This document shows positions 23,097-29,966 of a stretch of 35,666 nucleotides of DNA, in pieces. The stretch's first letter is position 1; each line of letters opens with the position of its first letter. The position numbers and the translations under genes were made by a program. The notes under the pieces were generated by a model, which was not told where the DNA came from, did not search any database, and was given only the letters and a program-made list of their open reading frames with translations. Source of the stretch: a virus; IMG/VR virus record IMGVR_UViG_3300022822_000050, positions 1-35,666 of that record, one strand, 5' to 3'.

Positions 23097-23263
23097 TGAA
23101 AATGTATTACGTAATCGGAATAAGTGACACTCGAGGAGAGTTTTATCCAAGAGGTGTTACAGGCAGTAAGATAAAAGCCGAAAAATTTAAATTAAACTTA
23201 GCTAAAGGCTTGTCTCCAAATGCTAGGCAGTGGGCAGAAACTAGAGAAGTTAACGGCATTTAA
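23096..23263 (+). CDS. Small 55-residue protein
   Basis: Frame MKMYYVIGISDTRGEFYPRG and onward, started in a TAATG overlap with the NinB stop. Lys/Asn-rich with a beta-strand start; no known family. The coupling and open length make it likely real. Confidence 0.6.
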   Translation: MKMYYVIGISDTRGEFYPRGVTGSKIKAEKFKLNLAKGLSPNARQWAETREVNGI

Positions 23264-23278
23264 ATCAGGAATTAACCA

Positions 23279-23578
23279 ATGAAGTCTAAAAAAATACGCG
23301 ATTCAGCACGTAACGAAGAATGTCAGGTTCGCATACCTGGCATTTGCAACTTTAACGACGAAACCACAGTTGCCGCACACATTGGCAGCGGTGCTGGAAT
23401 GGGTCGCAAAGTTTCTGACTTAGAAATAGCATACTGCTGTAGCTCATGTCATGACGTGCTAGACGGTAGGGTCAGAGATAAGCATCACAGCTATGATGAT
23501 TTACTAATCATGGGCTACCAGGGCGCAGCTAGAACGAGAGAGATACTAGCCAGTAAACAACTAATAAACGTCAAGTAG
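23279..23578 (+). CDS. YbcO-like nuclease, DUF1364
   Basis: Protein of 99 residues matching E. coli YbcO/DUF1364, a small HNH-type metal-dependent nuclease of the lambda nin region. Near-identical landmarks: RDSARNEECQVRIPGICN (about 6-23), then VAAHIGSGAGMGRKVSDL with the conserved His, and CCSSCHDVLDGR with the C-x-x-C-H metal site. C16, C22, C50, C53 and H54 are candidate ligands. It is preceded by an AGGA ribosome site. It probably acts on branched DNA in recombination. Confidence 0.88.
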   Translation: MKSKKIRDSARNEECQVRIPGICNFNDETTVAAHIGSGAGMGRKVSDLEIAYCCSSCHDVLDGRVRDKHHSYDDLLIMGYQGAARTREILASKQLINVK

Positions 23579-23776
23579 ATGATTGATGTAGGGTTTACAA
23601 TATGCAAAAAACTCACGTTCTCGACCCGATCCCGTGCCAAACAGTTTCTAAAACGCATCGGTAAAACACATAAACAAAGAGCGTATAAATGCCCGTTCTG
23701 CCAGTACTTCCACAACACGTCAGTTGACAGTATTGGACGGCAGGATATAAAAGAAATCAACAGCAGGAAGAACTAG
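23579..23776 (+). CDS. Small zinc-ribbon-like protein
   Basis: Protein of 65 residues directly abutting the YbcO-like stop. The segment FSTRSRAKQFLKRIGKTHKQ then RAYKCPFCQYFHNTS follows a pattern common among small phage zinc-binding proteins ('k-A-Y-k-C-P-x-C-x-x-w-H-l-T-S'). The first two ligands are C38-x-x-C41 and H45 may be the third. C9 could be a fourth. The role is unknown; RNA or DNA binding is plausible. An upstream start alternative cannot be excluded. Confidence 0.65.
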   Translation: MIDVGFTICKKLTFSTRSRAKQFLKRIGKTHKQRAYKCPFCQYFHNTSVDSIGRQDIKEINSRKN

Positions 23777-23778
23777 TA

Positions 23779-24498
23779 ATGATAAAATTAATACATGGCG
23801 ATTGCCTAGAGAAGATGAAAGACATTGAGAGCGGATCAGTTGACATGATCCTAGCTGATCCGCCATACGGCACTACTCAATGTAAATGGGATTCAATTAT
23901 ACCGCTTGAACCGATGTGGGAGCAGCTTAAAAGGATTATAAAGCCTAACGGTGCAATAGTATTATTTGGGTCAGAGCCTTTTAGCAGTTTTTTAAGATGC
24001 AGCAACATAAAACAGTATAAGTATGATTGGATTTGGGAAAAAACCAGACCTACAGGCAGCATGTCAGCTAAAAAACAACCTTTACGAAATACCGAAAGTA
24101 TAATTGTTTTTTATAAAAAACAACCTTTATATAATCCACAGATGAATAGAGCTAAAATTGTTGTAGAAAAAAAAAGGACTGTAGATAAAGGCGAAGCTTT
24201 ACGAAATTTTAAATTAACTAGGGTTTTTAATAATAATGGACTTGCATATCCTAGAACCATTTTAAAATTTAATAATCCAAATTATAAAAGCTTACACCCA
24301 ACACAAAAACCAGTCGCACTGATGGAATACCTAATCAAAACCTACACCAACGAAAACGAAACAATTTTAGACTTTTCTATGGGCAGCGGCACAACAGGAG
24401 TTGCAGCAAAAAACCTAAACCGCAGCTTCATTGGTATTGAACTAGACGAAGTTTACTTTGCAGTAGCAGAGACGAGGATAAAAGGCGCTATAGAGTAG
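23779..24498 (+). CDS. DNA adenine/cytosine-N4 methyltransferase, beta class
   Basis: Protein of 239 residues that would transfer a methyl group from SAM to an exocyclic amine in DNA. The catalytic DPPYG is near the N-terminus (27-31). SAM-binding motif I, FSMGSGTTGVAAK, is at about 200-212 and followed by IGIELDEVYFAVA, giving the beta-class order. HPTQKPVALMEYLIK (about 173-187) is the usual motif before it. The target-recognition middle (24061-24300) is only about 26% GC against about 40% in the following line. No restriction enzyme is nearby, so it is probably a solitary anti-restriction or regulatory methylase. Confidence 0.9.
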   Translation: MIKLIHGDCLEKMKDIESGSVDMILADPPYGTTQCKWDSIIPLEPMWEQLKRIIKPNGAIVLFGSEPFSSFLRCSNIKQYKYDWIWEKTRPTGSMSAKKQPLRNTESIIVFYKKQPLYNPQMNRAKIVVEKKRTVDKGEALRNFKLTRVFNNNGLAYPRTILKFNNPNYKSLHPTQKPVALMEYLIKTYTNENETILDFSMGSGTTGVAAKNLNRSFIGIELDEVYFAVAETRIKGAIE

Positions 24499-24530
24499 GG
24501 TAATACAATTTAACTAACAGGATAAAACTA

Positions 24531-24887
24531 ATGAACAACGTAACTAACATAAGAGATTATTTAGGACGCAAACAAGACAACGAATTTAGAGTTTGCACTA
24601 TGGAGCAGTTCATAAACACAATGAATGGGCCAGCATATGATGACAGCGGTTATGTAGTTGAGCTGTTCAAGTATCCTTGCCCAGTTGATGGTGAGCTAAT
24701 AGGCTGGTGGATAATGTATTATAATCCAGAGGATCACATGAGATACGTAGTGGCTAATGATGATCACAACGGTATCAATGATTTTATATTAGACTACAGA
24801 TCAATTGAAGAAATAACCGACATACTATGCAGTCTTAAAGAGTGCGGTAGGGTAGTTAACCTAAACATATCAAGCCCACCAGTCTAA
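24531..24887 (+). CDS. Hypothetical protein ending + operon segment
   Basis: Protein of 118 residues, AGGA ribosome site upstream. Beginning MNNVTNIRDYLGRKQDNEFR; a central ELIGWWIMYYNPEDHMRYVV is rich in aromatic residues and acidic patches. No recognised family. It lies last before a strong terminator, so it closes the nin-like unit that begins at 22453. Confidence 0.65.
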   Translation: MNNVTNIRDYLGRKQDNEFRVCTMEQFINTMNGPAYDDSGYVVELFKYPCPVDGELIGWWIMYYNPEDHMRYVVANDDHNGINDFILDYRSIEEITDILCSLKECGRVVNLNISSPPV

Positions 24888-24895
24888 TAAACACC

Positions 24896-24918
24896 AGCCT
24901 CAGAAATGGGGCTTTTTT
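24896..24918 (+). terminator. Strong rho-independent terminator
   Basis: AGCCTC (24896-24901) pairs with GGGGCT (24908-24913), six base pairs including one T-G, with a six-base loop AGAAAT and a TTTTT run. Nine bases after the stop of the preceding gene. It ends the nin-like unit and isolates the KilA-N control region. Confidence 0.85.
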
Positions 24919-24987
24919 ATGCCTGCCATATGGCCTTAATCTTATTCTATAAATATTTACACAATATCATTAGCCGTTGGTTTACAT

Positions 24988-25144
24988 GGGCATTGAGGAT
25001 GCTTTATTAATCAAGCCTCCTCTTATATGTAATATTTAAACATCCTAAATGCCCGTTATTGGTATGTTAGTAATTTGCCTATGTAAAACAATGCTTTAGT
25101 TAAAGTTAAATGTTTAAATGCGTATTCATTTGTACATTACAAAT
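24988..25144. promoter_or_regulatory. Palindrome-rich control region before KilA-N gene
   Basis: The 238 bases between terminator and next gene hold no gene but two strong dyads: a 14-bp inverted pair GGGCATTGAGGATG (24988-25001)/CATCCTAAATGCCC (25041-25054) with one mismatch over a 39-bp AT-rich centre, and a tight palindrome ATTTGTA-CAT-TACAAAT (25128-25144) 12 bp before the first start codon. TTACA/TGTAA words recur between them. The region resembles an operator set or secondary origin; no certain promoter boxes were found. Confidence 0.6.
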
Positions 25145-25156
25145 TAAAGTGATACC

Positions 25157-25648
25157 ATGAGTTTTAATTACAAGATTAAGGTCAATATTATGAATGAAGG
25201 ATTTGTTTCTTTAACGGATATGCACAAGAAGCTTGGAGGCGAAATTCGCAAGCTTCCCAACAAGTTTACAGTAAGGTTTAAGGAGTTAATTGGTACAGAG
25301 ATATTAATCAAAAAGGGCAGGCATGGCGGCGGTACATGGGCATCACCAAGAATAGCTGAATATTATGAAAAGTGGGCGACAGAGTATTGCGATGAATTTC
25401 ATCTAAGGTCTTTTTGCCAAAGGGAAAGCGCAGCACTATTAACTATTGAGCAAATAAAGGGCATTACTTTAAATAGACAGTTTAGCGTTTTAGGTTACAG
25501 AGTTGACGGTTACGATGAGATAAATAACGTTGCTTATGAAATAGACGAAAACCACCACAAGAAAACGCAACATAGAGCTAAGGATGGTGATAGGCAAAGA
25601 GCAATCATCGCAGCTTTAAATTGTGATTTTATAAGAGTTAAGGTTTAA
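25157..25648 (+). CDS. KilA-N/nuclease fusion protein
   Basis: Protein of 163 residues (or 152 if started at ATG 25190, which alone has a good SD, TAAGGT). Residues 10-80 match a KilA-N-type DNA-binding domain: EGFVSLTDMHKKLGGEIRK at the start and GRHGGGTWASPRIAEYYEKW at the end. The C-terminus (about 110-163) looks like a PD-(D/E)xK nuclease of the Vsr-like sort: GYRVDGYDEINNVAYEIDE, a His-His pair, then DRQRAIIAALNCDFIRVKV. Such fusions are known from phage antirepressor-like and giant-virus proteins. It stands alone after a terminator and control region, so it is probably regulated apart from the nin-like genes. Confidence 0.75.
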   Translation: MSFNYKIKVNIMNEGFVSLTDMHKKLGGEIRKLPNKFTVRFKELIGTEILIKKGRHGGGTWASPRIAEYYEKWATEYCDEFHLRSFCQRESAALLTIEQIKGITLNRQFSVLGYRVDGYDEINNVAYEIDENHHKKTQHRAKDGDRQRAIIAALNCDFIRVKV

Positions 25649-25651
25649 GCA

Positions 25652-26353
25652 ATGAGTGCAAAATACACTTATAGGTCGCTGGCGTATAACGCTGGCAACC
25701 CTATCAAAAAACTTATATTGATAATGATGTCAAACATTGCTGATGATAACGGCGTCTGTTTTCCTAGTCATAAAACAATAGCCATTAGATGCGGCGTATC
25801 TTCTAGCACTACACGTAAGCACATTGATGATCTTATTAACGCGGGGATCATAGTTAAGCAAAATAGATTTAACGATAAAGGCCAGACATCAAACACGTAT
25901 AAAATATGTCTTCCAATGACTGAATGGGAAACATCTACCCCCATGCCTAGAGACGGCACCCCCCCTGCCGTTAAAAAGCAGGGCCCCCTGCCGTTATCCG
26001 GCGACGAATCTACTCAGTTAGAATCTACTCAGTTAAATATAAAAGATAATGTTGGTCAAGACCAACGCGATGTTATTAACAAAGCATTCGAACATGTCTG
26101 GAAAGTTTGGAGCAAGACTAAAAAAGAGATTGGCACGAATGATAACTCTATAAAAAAGGATGCTAAGAATCTTGCTTGGATAAAAACATTTAATGCTAGT
26201 TACTTTAAAAATAACGATGTAGATTATTTCAAAGAGGAAGTTAACGCTATTGCTAAAAATATCAGCTCGACACATAAGACTGACGGGTTCAACAGTTACA
26301 CAAACATGCACTTTGTTAACTACCTTAAAAAAACACCTTGGAGAAAAGATTAA
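25652..26353 (+). CDS. Replication initiator, phage O-like HTH protein
   Basis: Protein of 233 residues. Residues 1-90 are a winged helix-turn-helix of the HTH_36/O-protein type: YRSLAYNAGNPIKKLILIMM, NGVCFPSHKTIAIRCGVSSS, TTRKHIDDLINAGIIVKQNR. A Pro/Gln/Ser linker follows (about 100-130), carrying the origin-like repeats, then a helical C-terminal domain ending TNMHFVNYLKKTPWRKD that probably loads the helicase. The DnaB gene lies two genes on. The layout equals lambda O with its origin inside the gene. It ends in a TAATG overlap. Confidence 0.8.
   Translation: MSAKYTYRSLAYNAGNPIKKLILIMMSNIADDNGVCFPSHKTIAIRCGVSSSTTRKHIDDLINAGIIVKQNRFNDKGQTSNTYKICLPMTEWETSTPMPRDGTPPAVKKQGPLPLSGDESTQLESTQLNIKDNVGQDQRDVINKAFEHVWKVWSKTKKEIGTNDNSIKKDAKNLAWIKTFNASYFKNNDVDYFKEEVNAIAKNISSTHKTDGFNSYTNMHFVNYLKKTPWRKD
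25961..26040 (+). other. Candidate replication origin within initiator gene
   Basis: In the linker-coding part of the initiator gene lie two direct repeats CCCCCTGCCGTTA (25961-25973 and 25984-25996, 23 bp apart). Between and within them is a dyad GCAGGG-CC-CCCTGC (25978-25991). Then come two tandem copies of GAATCTACTCAGTTA (26006-26020, 26021-26035), directly followed by an AT-rich stretch. GC-rich repeats beside an AT-rich tract inside the initiator gene is the lambda ori arrangement. Confidence 0.6.
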
Positions 26354-26556
26354 TGTTTAAGTGGATAAATGCAAAAACCGAATTACCTAACGACAGTGAT
26401 CACATAATCATGGTTGACGATAGCGATCAAATATATTCAGGCAGAGGCAGGGTATTTAATAATAGAATTAAAGTAAGAGAGTCAGGAGACGGGCGTTTTG
26501 ATGTTTGCACTCACTGGATGCTATTACCAGAACCACCAGTTAGGGATATAAAATGA
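26353..26556 (+). CDS. DUF551 protein
   Basis: Protein of 67 residues started at ATG 26353 in a TAATG overlap; a longer frame from TTG 26338 is unnecessary. It matches the small DUF551 pattern: FKWINAKTELPNDSDHIIMV at the start and the diagnostic THWMLLPEPP near the end. DUF551 proteins are common accessory phage proteins of unknown role. It is followed by a four-base overlap with the helicase gene. Confidence 0.75.
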   Translation: MFKWINAKTELPNDSDHIIMVDDSDQIYSGRGRVFNNRIKVRESGDGRFDVCTHWMLLPEPPVRDIK

Positions 26557-27872
26557 ATAATTTAAAAATACCACCTAACAGCTCTACTGCTGAACAATCT
26601 ATAATCGGTTCAATACTAGTAGACGAGAAAGTATTGAACGGCGTACTTGAAATACTGCGCCCTGAGCATTTCTACAACCATACTAACTCGATTATATTTA
26701 CAGCGATTAAAGAGCTTGCATCAAGAAAGACGGCAATAGACATTGTTACGTTAGGCGATTACCTAGAGAAAAAACATCAGACTGGCGAACATTTCCCATA
26801 TTTAATCCAGTTGAGCAAGGATACGCCCTCATCACGCAACGCAATAGCTTATTGTGAAGCCGTAATACGCCACTGGAACGGTAGAAAGATAATAGAGGCG
26901 TGTTACAAAGCCTCCGACGATATATACGCTAAGAATGGCTATGAGGAGACTAGGAGAACATTGTATGAGGATTTAGAGCCGTTGTTTCAGTCTAACGGCG
27001 AGGAGATTATACATGGAGTAGATGATTTATGCACTGACTTCATTGATGAAATGGAGCGACTAGCTAAAAGCGAGACTGGATTGTCTGGATTATCAACAGG
27101 TGATTATCACATTGATGAAGCTACCGGAGGATTCCATGCTGGCGATTATATTGGATTGGCTGCTAGGTCAGGCGGTGGTAAGACAACGAAGGCGCTTAAC
27201 ATTTTAGGCCATTACACTTTGCAGGGTAGGCGGTCACTGTTTTTCAGTATGGAGATGAAACGCCAGAAAGTCATGATGAAGTTAGTCTCAGACATCGGAA
27301 ACGTGCCATTCTCAGCGATTAAGAAGGGGCAACTAGAGGATCATCAGTGGAATGGGGTCAGCAATGCGATACAGCTAGTTAAGACTAGTAAATTGCATGT
27401 TGATGATTCAAGCGGATTGAGTATTGACGACATAGAGCGCAAATCCAGGCAGATAAAAGCCAAGTACGGGGAATTAGATTTAATCGTCATTGACTACATC
27501 CAGAGACTAAAAATTGACAGTGGCAATATGTACCAAGAGCTAACGAACGCATCTAACCGATTGAAGGATCTATTCATGGAATTAGGTTGCGCTGGAATCG
27601 TTCTGGCGCAGTTAAAAAAGAACTCGATAGGAGTGCCAAACGCTAGTGACTTGAGAGAAACCGGAGCGATTGAGAACGACAGTGATGCCTTGATATTCTT
27701 GCATACTCCGAGTGAGGACTTAAAACCCCATAAAGGGATGCTGACTATGGAAATATTTAACAAGGTTCGGTTTGGTGAAGCAGGCATTAAGATGTTGCGT
27801 AACGAGTTGGATTACCAGCGATTTGCTTGCTCAGATGATGATTACGTGGAAGCTAACGACAGTTTTAAATGA
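26553..27872 (+). CDS. dnaB: Replicative DNA helicase, DnaB family
   Basis: Protein of 439 residues that unwinds DNA ahead of the replication fork as a hexamer. The N-terminal DnaB domain (about 1-110) begins TAEQSIIGSILVDEKVLNGV. The RecA-type core follows: Walker A ARSGGGKTT with K210 (instead of the usual RPSMGKT), Walker B LIVIDYIQ with D314, then GCAGIVLAQL and DLRETGAIENDSDALIFL, the family motif that senses nucleotide. Length is close to that of bacterial DnaB (about 470). It overlaps both neighbouring genes by four bases. Confidence 0.92.
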   Translation: MNNLKIPPNSSTAEQSIIGSILVDEKVLNGVLEILRPEHFYNHTNSIIFTAIKELASRKTAIDIVTLGDYLEKKHQTGEHFPYLIQLSKDTPSSRNAIAYCEAVIRHWNGRKIIEACYKASDDIYAKNGYEETRRTLYEDLEPLFQSNGEEIIHGVDDLCTDFIDEMERLAKSETGLSGLSTGDYHIDEATGGFHAGDYIGLAARSGGGKTTKALNILGHYTLQGRRSLFFSMEMKRQKVMMKLVSDIGNVPFSAIKKGQLEDHQWNGVSNAIQLVKTSKLHVDDSSGLSIDDIERKSRQIKAKYGELDLIVIDYIQRLKIDSGNMYQELTNASNRLKDLFMELGCAGIVLAQLKKNSIGVPNASDLRETGAIENDSDALIFLHTPSEDLKPHKGMLTMEIFNKVRFGEAGIKMLRNELDYQRFACSDDDYVEANDSFK

Positions 27873-28066
27873 CACACAACATAACACCAGAGCAGCAAGT
27901 GGAGGAAAATAAAAACCTGGCAGCAGCTCGGTGGGCTTGGAAGATAATGACAAAACAGTTGCGTAATGCCCAGGCTAAGGCAGAAATATTTCAGTCTGAG
28001 TATGACCAATTTGACATGGAAGATAGGGTCAGGCGATACATTAAAGCGGGGCTAGTTAAGCGGTGA
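27869..28066 (+). CDS. Small helical protein after helicase
   Basis: Protein of 65 residues overlapping the helicase stop by ATGA. Helical and charged, beginning MTHNITPEQQVEENKNLAAA, with a basic end RYIKAGLVKR. No family is recognised. It closes the replication unit; operator B follows directly. Confidence 0.6.
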   Translation: MTHNITPEQQVEENKNLAAARWAWKIMTKQLRNAQAKAEIFQSEYDQFDMEDRVRRYIKAGLVKR

Positions 28067-28075
28067 TTTAAATTA

Positions 28076-28117
28076 ATTACAAATAAAGGTGTACACACAC
28101 AACATTAGGTGTACACT
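28076..28117 (+). promoter_or_regulatory. Operator/promoter element B
   Basis: TACAAATAAAGGTGTACAC with the first palindrome at 28089-28096, 12 bases, then GTGTACAC at 28109-28116 followed by T. The 20-bp repeat spacing is the same as in elements A and C. TACAAA just ahead may be a -10 box. Lies in the 95-bp gap before the acidic protein gene. Confidence 0.8.
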
Positions 28118-28161
28118 CTTTATATCGAAACAATGCAGACCAACCAACAAGAGTAAATAAC

Positions 28162-28656
28162 ATGACTAATCTAAAAGCAGCAACAGCAGCGATGGAAAGT
28201 GCAGTGTCAGAACTAGGCGGCATTGATTTAGCAATTGAGGCTTGCGACCGGATGTATAACGCCACTTTTCGATCTGAGCCTTTCACGTTATCTGATGAAG
28301 AAATTGCAGATCAAGAAAGCGCTTTAATCATTGAGTTGGCCGCCCATCTCTATATCTCCGAGACTGGCAACAAAGCGCCAGTGCCTCCGCAAGAATCTTA
28401 TAATTCTTATTGTGACGATGATTATGAATTAGAAAGTTATCATGCTTCGATGGAAGCCTTTGAAGAATTTGCGGAGGACTGGTTTGCCAATAAATATCCA
28501 GATTTTAAGATTACTAAAGATACGTTAGTAGTATGTTTTTGTAATTACAAAGGTGAGGGTGAGGGTCAAGACGGTTTATATGACTTGCACAAGCACCTTC
28601 CAGTTTTTGTAAGCAAAAGCCAATCTTTTAATGCAGTAAACCAAGAGAGTAAATAA
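28162..28656 (+). CDS. Strongly acidic protein behind operator B
   Basis: Protein of 164 residues. I count 31 Asp/Glu against 11 Lys/Arg, net about -20. Acidic patches include SDEEIADQE, CDDDYELES and FEEFAEDWF. It is helical with no recognised domain. Such charge is typical of DNA-mimic anti-restriction proteins, but also of many ordinary phage proteins. It is the first gene after regulatory element B, which makes it comparable to the acidic gene behind element A. Ribosome site GAG about 9 bases before the ATG. Confidence 0.75.
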   Translation: MTNLKAATAAMESAVSELGGIDLAIEACDRMYNATFRSEPFTLSDEEIADQESALIIELAAHLYISETGNKAPVPPQESYNSYCDDDYELESYHASMEAFEEFAEDWFANKYPDFKITKDTLVVCFCNYKGEGEGQDGLYDLHKHLPVFVSKSQSFNAVNQESK

Positions 28657-28657
28657 T

Positions 28658-28834
28658 ATGTTTTATCAAACACTAGAGCAGTCACTAAAAACAACTACAG
28701 CGGTAATTTTAAGCTCAGTTGTCTACATGCACAAAGGTCAGCCAAGAAACATAATAAAAGCAAGAAAGCTAAAGGGAAAAAAAGTATTTATGGTCGTGCA
28801 ATACACTGATGGTAGGTTTTCTACAGCAGTTTAA
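28658..28834 (+). CDS. Small basic protein
   Basis: Frame of 58 residues (MFYQTLEQSLKTTTAVILSS...). Basic centre KGQPRNIIKARKLKGKKVFM; beta-type end. It starts one base after the preceding stop. Unknown family. Likely real because of its place and coding length, though too small for a functional call. Confidence 0.6.
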   Translation: MFYQTLEQSLKTTTAVILSSVVYMHKGQPRNIIKARKLKGKKVFMVVQYTDGRFSTAV

Positions 28835-28839
28835 TCAGC

Positions 28840-28853
28840 AGCCCTACGGGGCT
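28840..28853 (+). other. UNCG-loop hairpin before RHH gene
   Basis: AGCCC-TACG-GGGCT, a five-base-pair GC stem closed by a TACG (UNCG type) tetraloop, one of the most stable small RNA hairpins. It lies five bases after a stop and 17 before the next ATG. No T-run follows, so it is more likely an mRNA-stabilising or translation-tuning element than a terminator. Confidence 0.6.
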
Positions 28854-28870
28854 ATAACCGAGGTTTAAAA

Positions 28871-29020
28871 ATGAAGCATCCAGAGAAGGCGATCGAACGA
28901 TTCAACATAGTGCTAACTATAACTCAGCGCAAAAACTTAACTAGGTTAGCGGCATTAAACAACATGAGCATGTCAGATTACATACGATACTGCTGTAAAT
29001 TAAACGGGGATAAAATATGA
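28871..29020 (+). CDS. Ribbon-helix-helix protein
   Basis: Frame of 49 residues that matches the Arc/CopG fold. A strand RFNIVLTIT is followed by helix QRKNLTRLAALNNM and helix SMSDYIRYCC, the 'S-x-S-x-x-I-R' turn being the family's usual mark. It probably binds DNA as a dimer. It overlaps the PAPS-reductase-like gene by ATGA and is preceded by the UNCG hairpin and an SD-like GAGG. Confidence 0.7.
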   Translation: MKHPEKAIERFNIVLTITQRKNLTRLAALNNMSMSDYIRYCCKLNGDKI

Positions 29021-29787
29021 GTAGAATAATTTGTTGGTTTAGTTGCGGGGCTGCTAGTGCAGTAGCTACAAAAATGGTTTTAGCGGATAAGGAGCTTAGA
29101 GAACAGTATGATGAAGTTGTAATCGCATATTGTAAAATAAAAGAAGAACACAAAGATAATGAAAGGTTCTTAAATGAGTGCCAAGAGTGGTTTAACTATC
29201 CAATCACTACAATAATTCATGAAGGTTATGAAGGTAGTATCTACAATGTATTCGAGAAAAATTACATGAGAACGCCAGCAGGTAGCCCTTGCACAAGAGC
29301 ACTAAAGAAGCAAGTTAGGACAAAGTTTCAAAGACATGATGATTTGCATGTGTTCGGGTACACAGTGGAAGAGGCCGATAGGGCTGATAAGTTCATTGAT
29401 GCAAATAACGAAATACTTACACACTGGCCCTTGATTGATGGAAATATAACAAAGGAGGCTACGTTGTCTATGATTGAACGTGCAGGTATAGAACTGCCAG
29501 AGATGTACAAGTTAGGGTATGAGCATAATAACTGCGTAGGTTGCGTCAAAGGTGGCATGGGATACTGGAACAAGATACGAGTAGACTTTCCTGATGAGTT
29601 TAAAAAGATGGCAGACTTTGAGAGGCGCAAAGGGTATACAGTACTAAAAGAGCCTAAAGGTGGTCAGCCTTTGTATTTGCATGACCTAGACCCAAAGAGA
29701 GGTAGACTAAAAGACGAGCCTAAAATCGAATGCGGAATATTTTGTGAGATGGCAGAAAGTAAATATAACCAAGGAAATAAAATATGA
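29017..29787 (+). CDS. PAPS-reductase-like (PP-loop) protein
   Basis: Protein of 256 residues of the adenine nucleotide alpha-hydrolase superfamily, as in phosphoadenosine phosphosulfate reductase and DndC. The PP-loop is WFSCGAASAVATK (about 6-18). Further landmarks are GSPCTRALKKQVR (about 89-101), VFGYTVEEADRADKF, and cysteine sites NNCVGCVKGGMGYW (about 171-184) and ECGIFCE near the end. The multiple Cys pairs suggest a metal or iron-sulfur site. Phage members are widespread and their reaction is unproven. ATGA overlaps bind it to the RHH gene before and the small gene after. Confidence 0.8.
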   Translation: MSRIICWFSCGAASAVATKMVLADKELREQYDEVVIAYCKIKEEHKDNERFLNECQEWFNYPITTIIHEGYEGSIYNVFEKNYMRTPAGSPCTRALKKQVRTKFQRHDDLHVFGYTVEEADRADKFIDANNEILTHWPLIDGNITKEATLSMIERAGIELPEMYKLGYEHNNCVGCVKGGMGYWNKIRVDFPDEFKKMADFERRKGYTVLKEPKGGQPLYLHDLDPKRGRLKDEPKIECGIFCEMAESKYNQGNKI

Positions 29788-29909
29788 GTGAATTTAAAAA
29801 AGTAACGCTGCCAAATTGGACTAATGACATGCCAGATAAAACGCTATTGAGCTACTCAGACGTTGCTTCAATGTTTGGTTACACATATGCTCAGATGGTC
29901 ATTGGGTAG
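29784..29909 (+). pseudogene. Amber-interrupted small HTH-like gene
   Basis: Frame of 41 residues, starting in an ATGA overlap and stopping at TAG 29907-29909. The sequence MSEFKKVTLPNWTNDMPDKT, LLSYSDVASMFGYTYAQMV looks like an excisionase-type winged helix that stops in its middle. The same frame continues after the TAG (PENFTGRAGVKRTFNGGWE) without another stop and joins the gene at 29967 in frame. It could be a nonsense mutation (TGG to TAG) or a true short gene. Confidence 0.5.
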
Positions 29910-29966
29910 CCTGAGAACTTTACAGGCAGAGCAGGAGTTAAACGAACTTTCAATGGGGGCTGGGAA

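Noticed and set aside
29907-29909. Genome-wide amber reassignment
   Set aside because: TAG ends several ordinary genes (for example at 6556, 11801, 23576 and 24496) with downstream genes placed accordingly.
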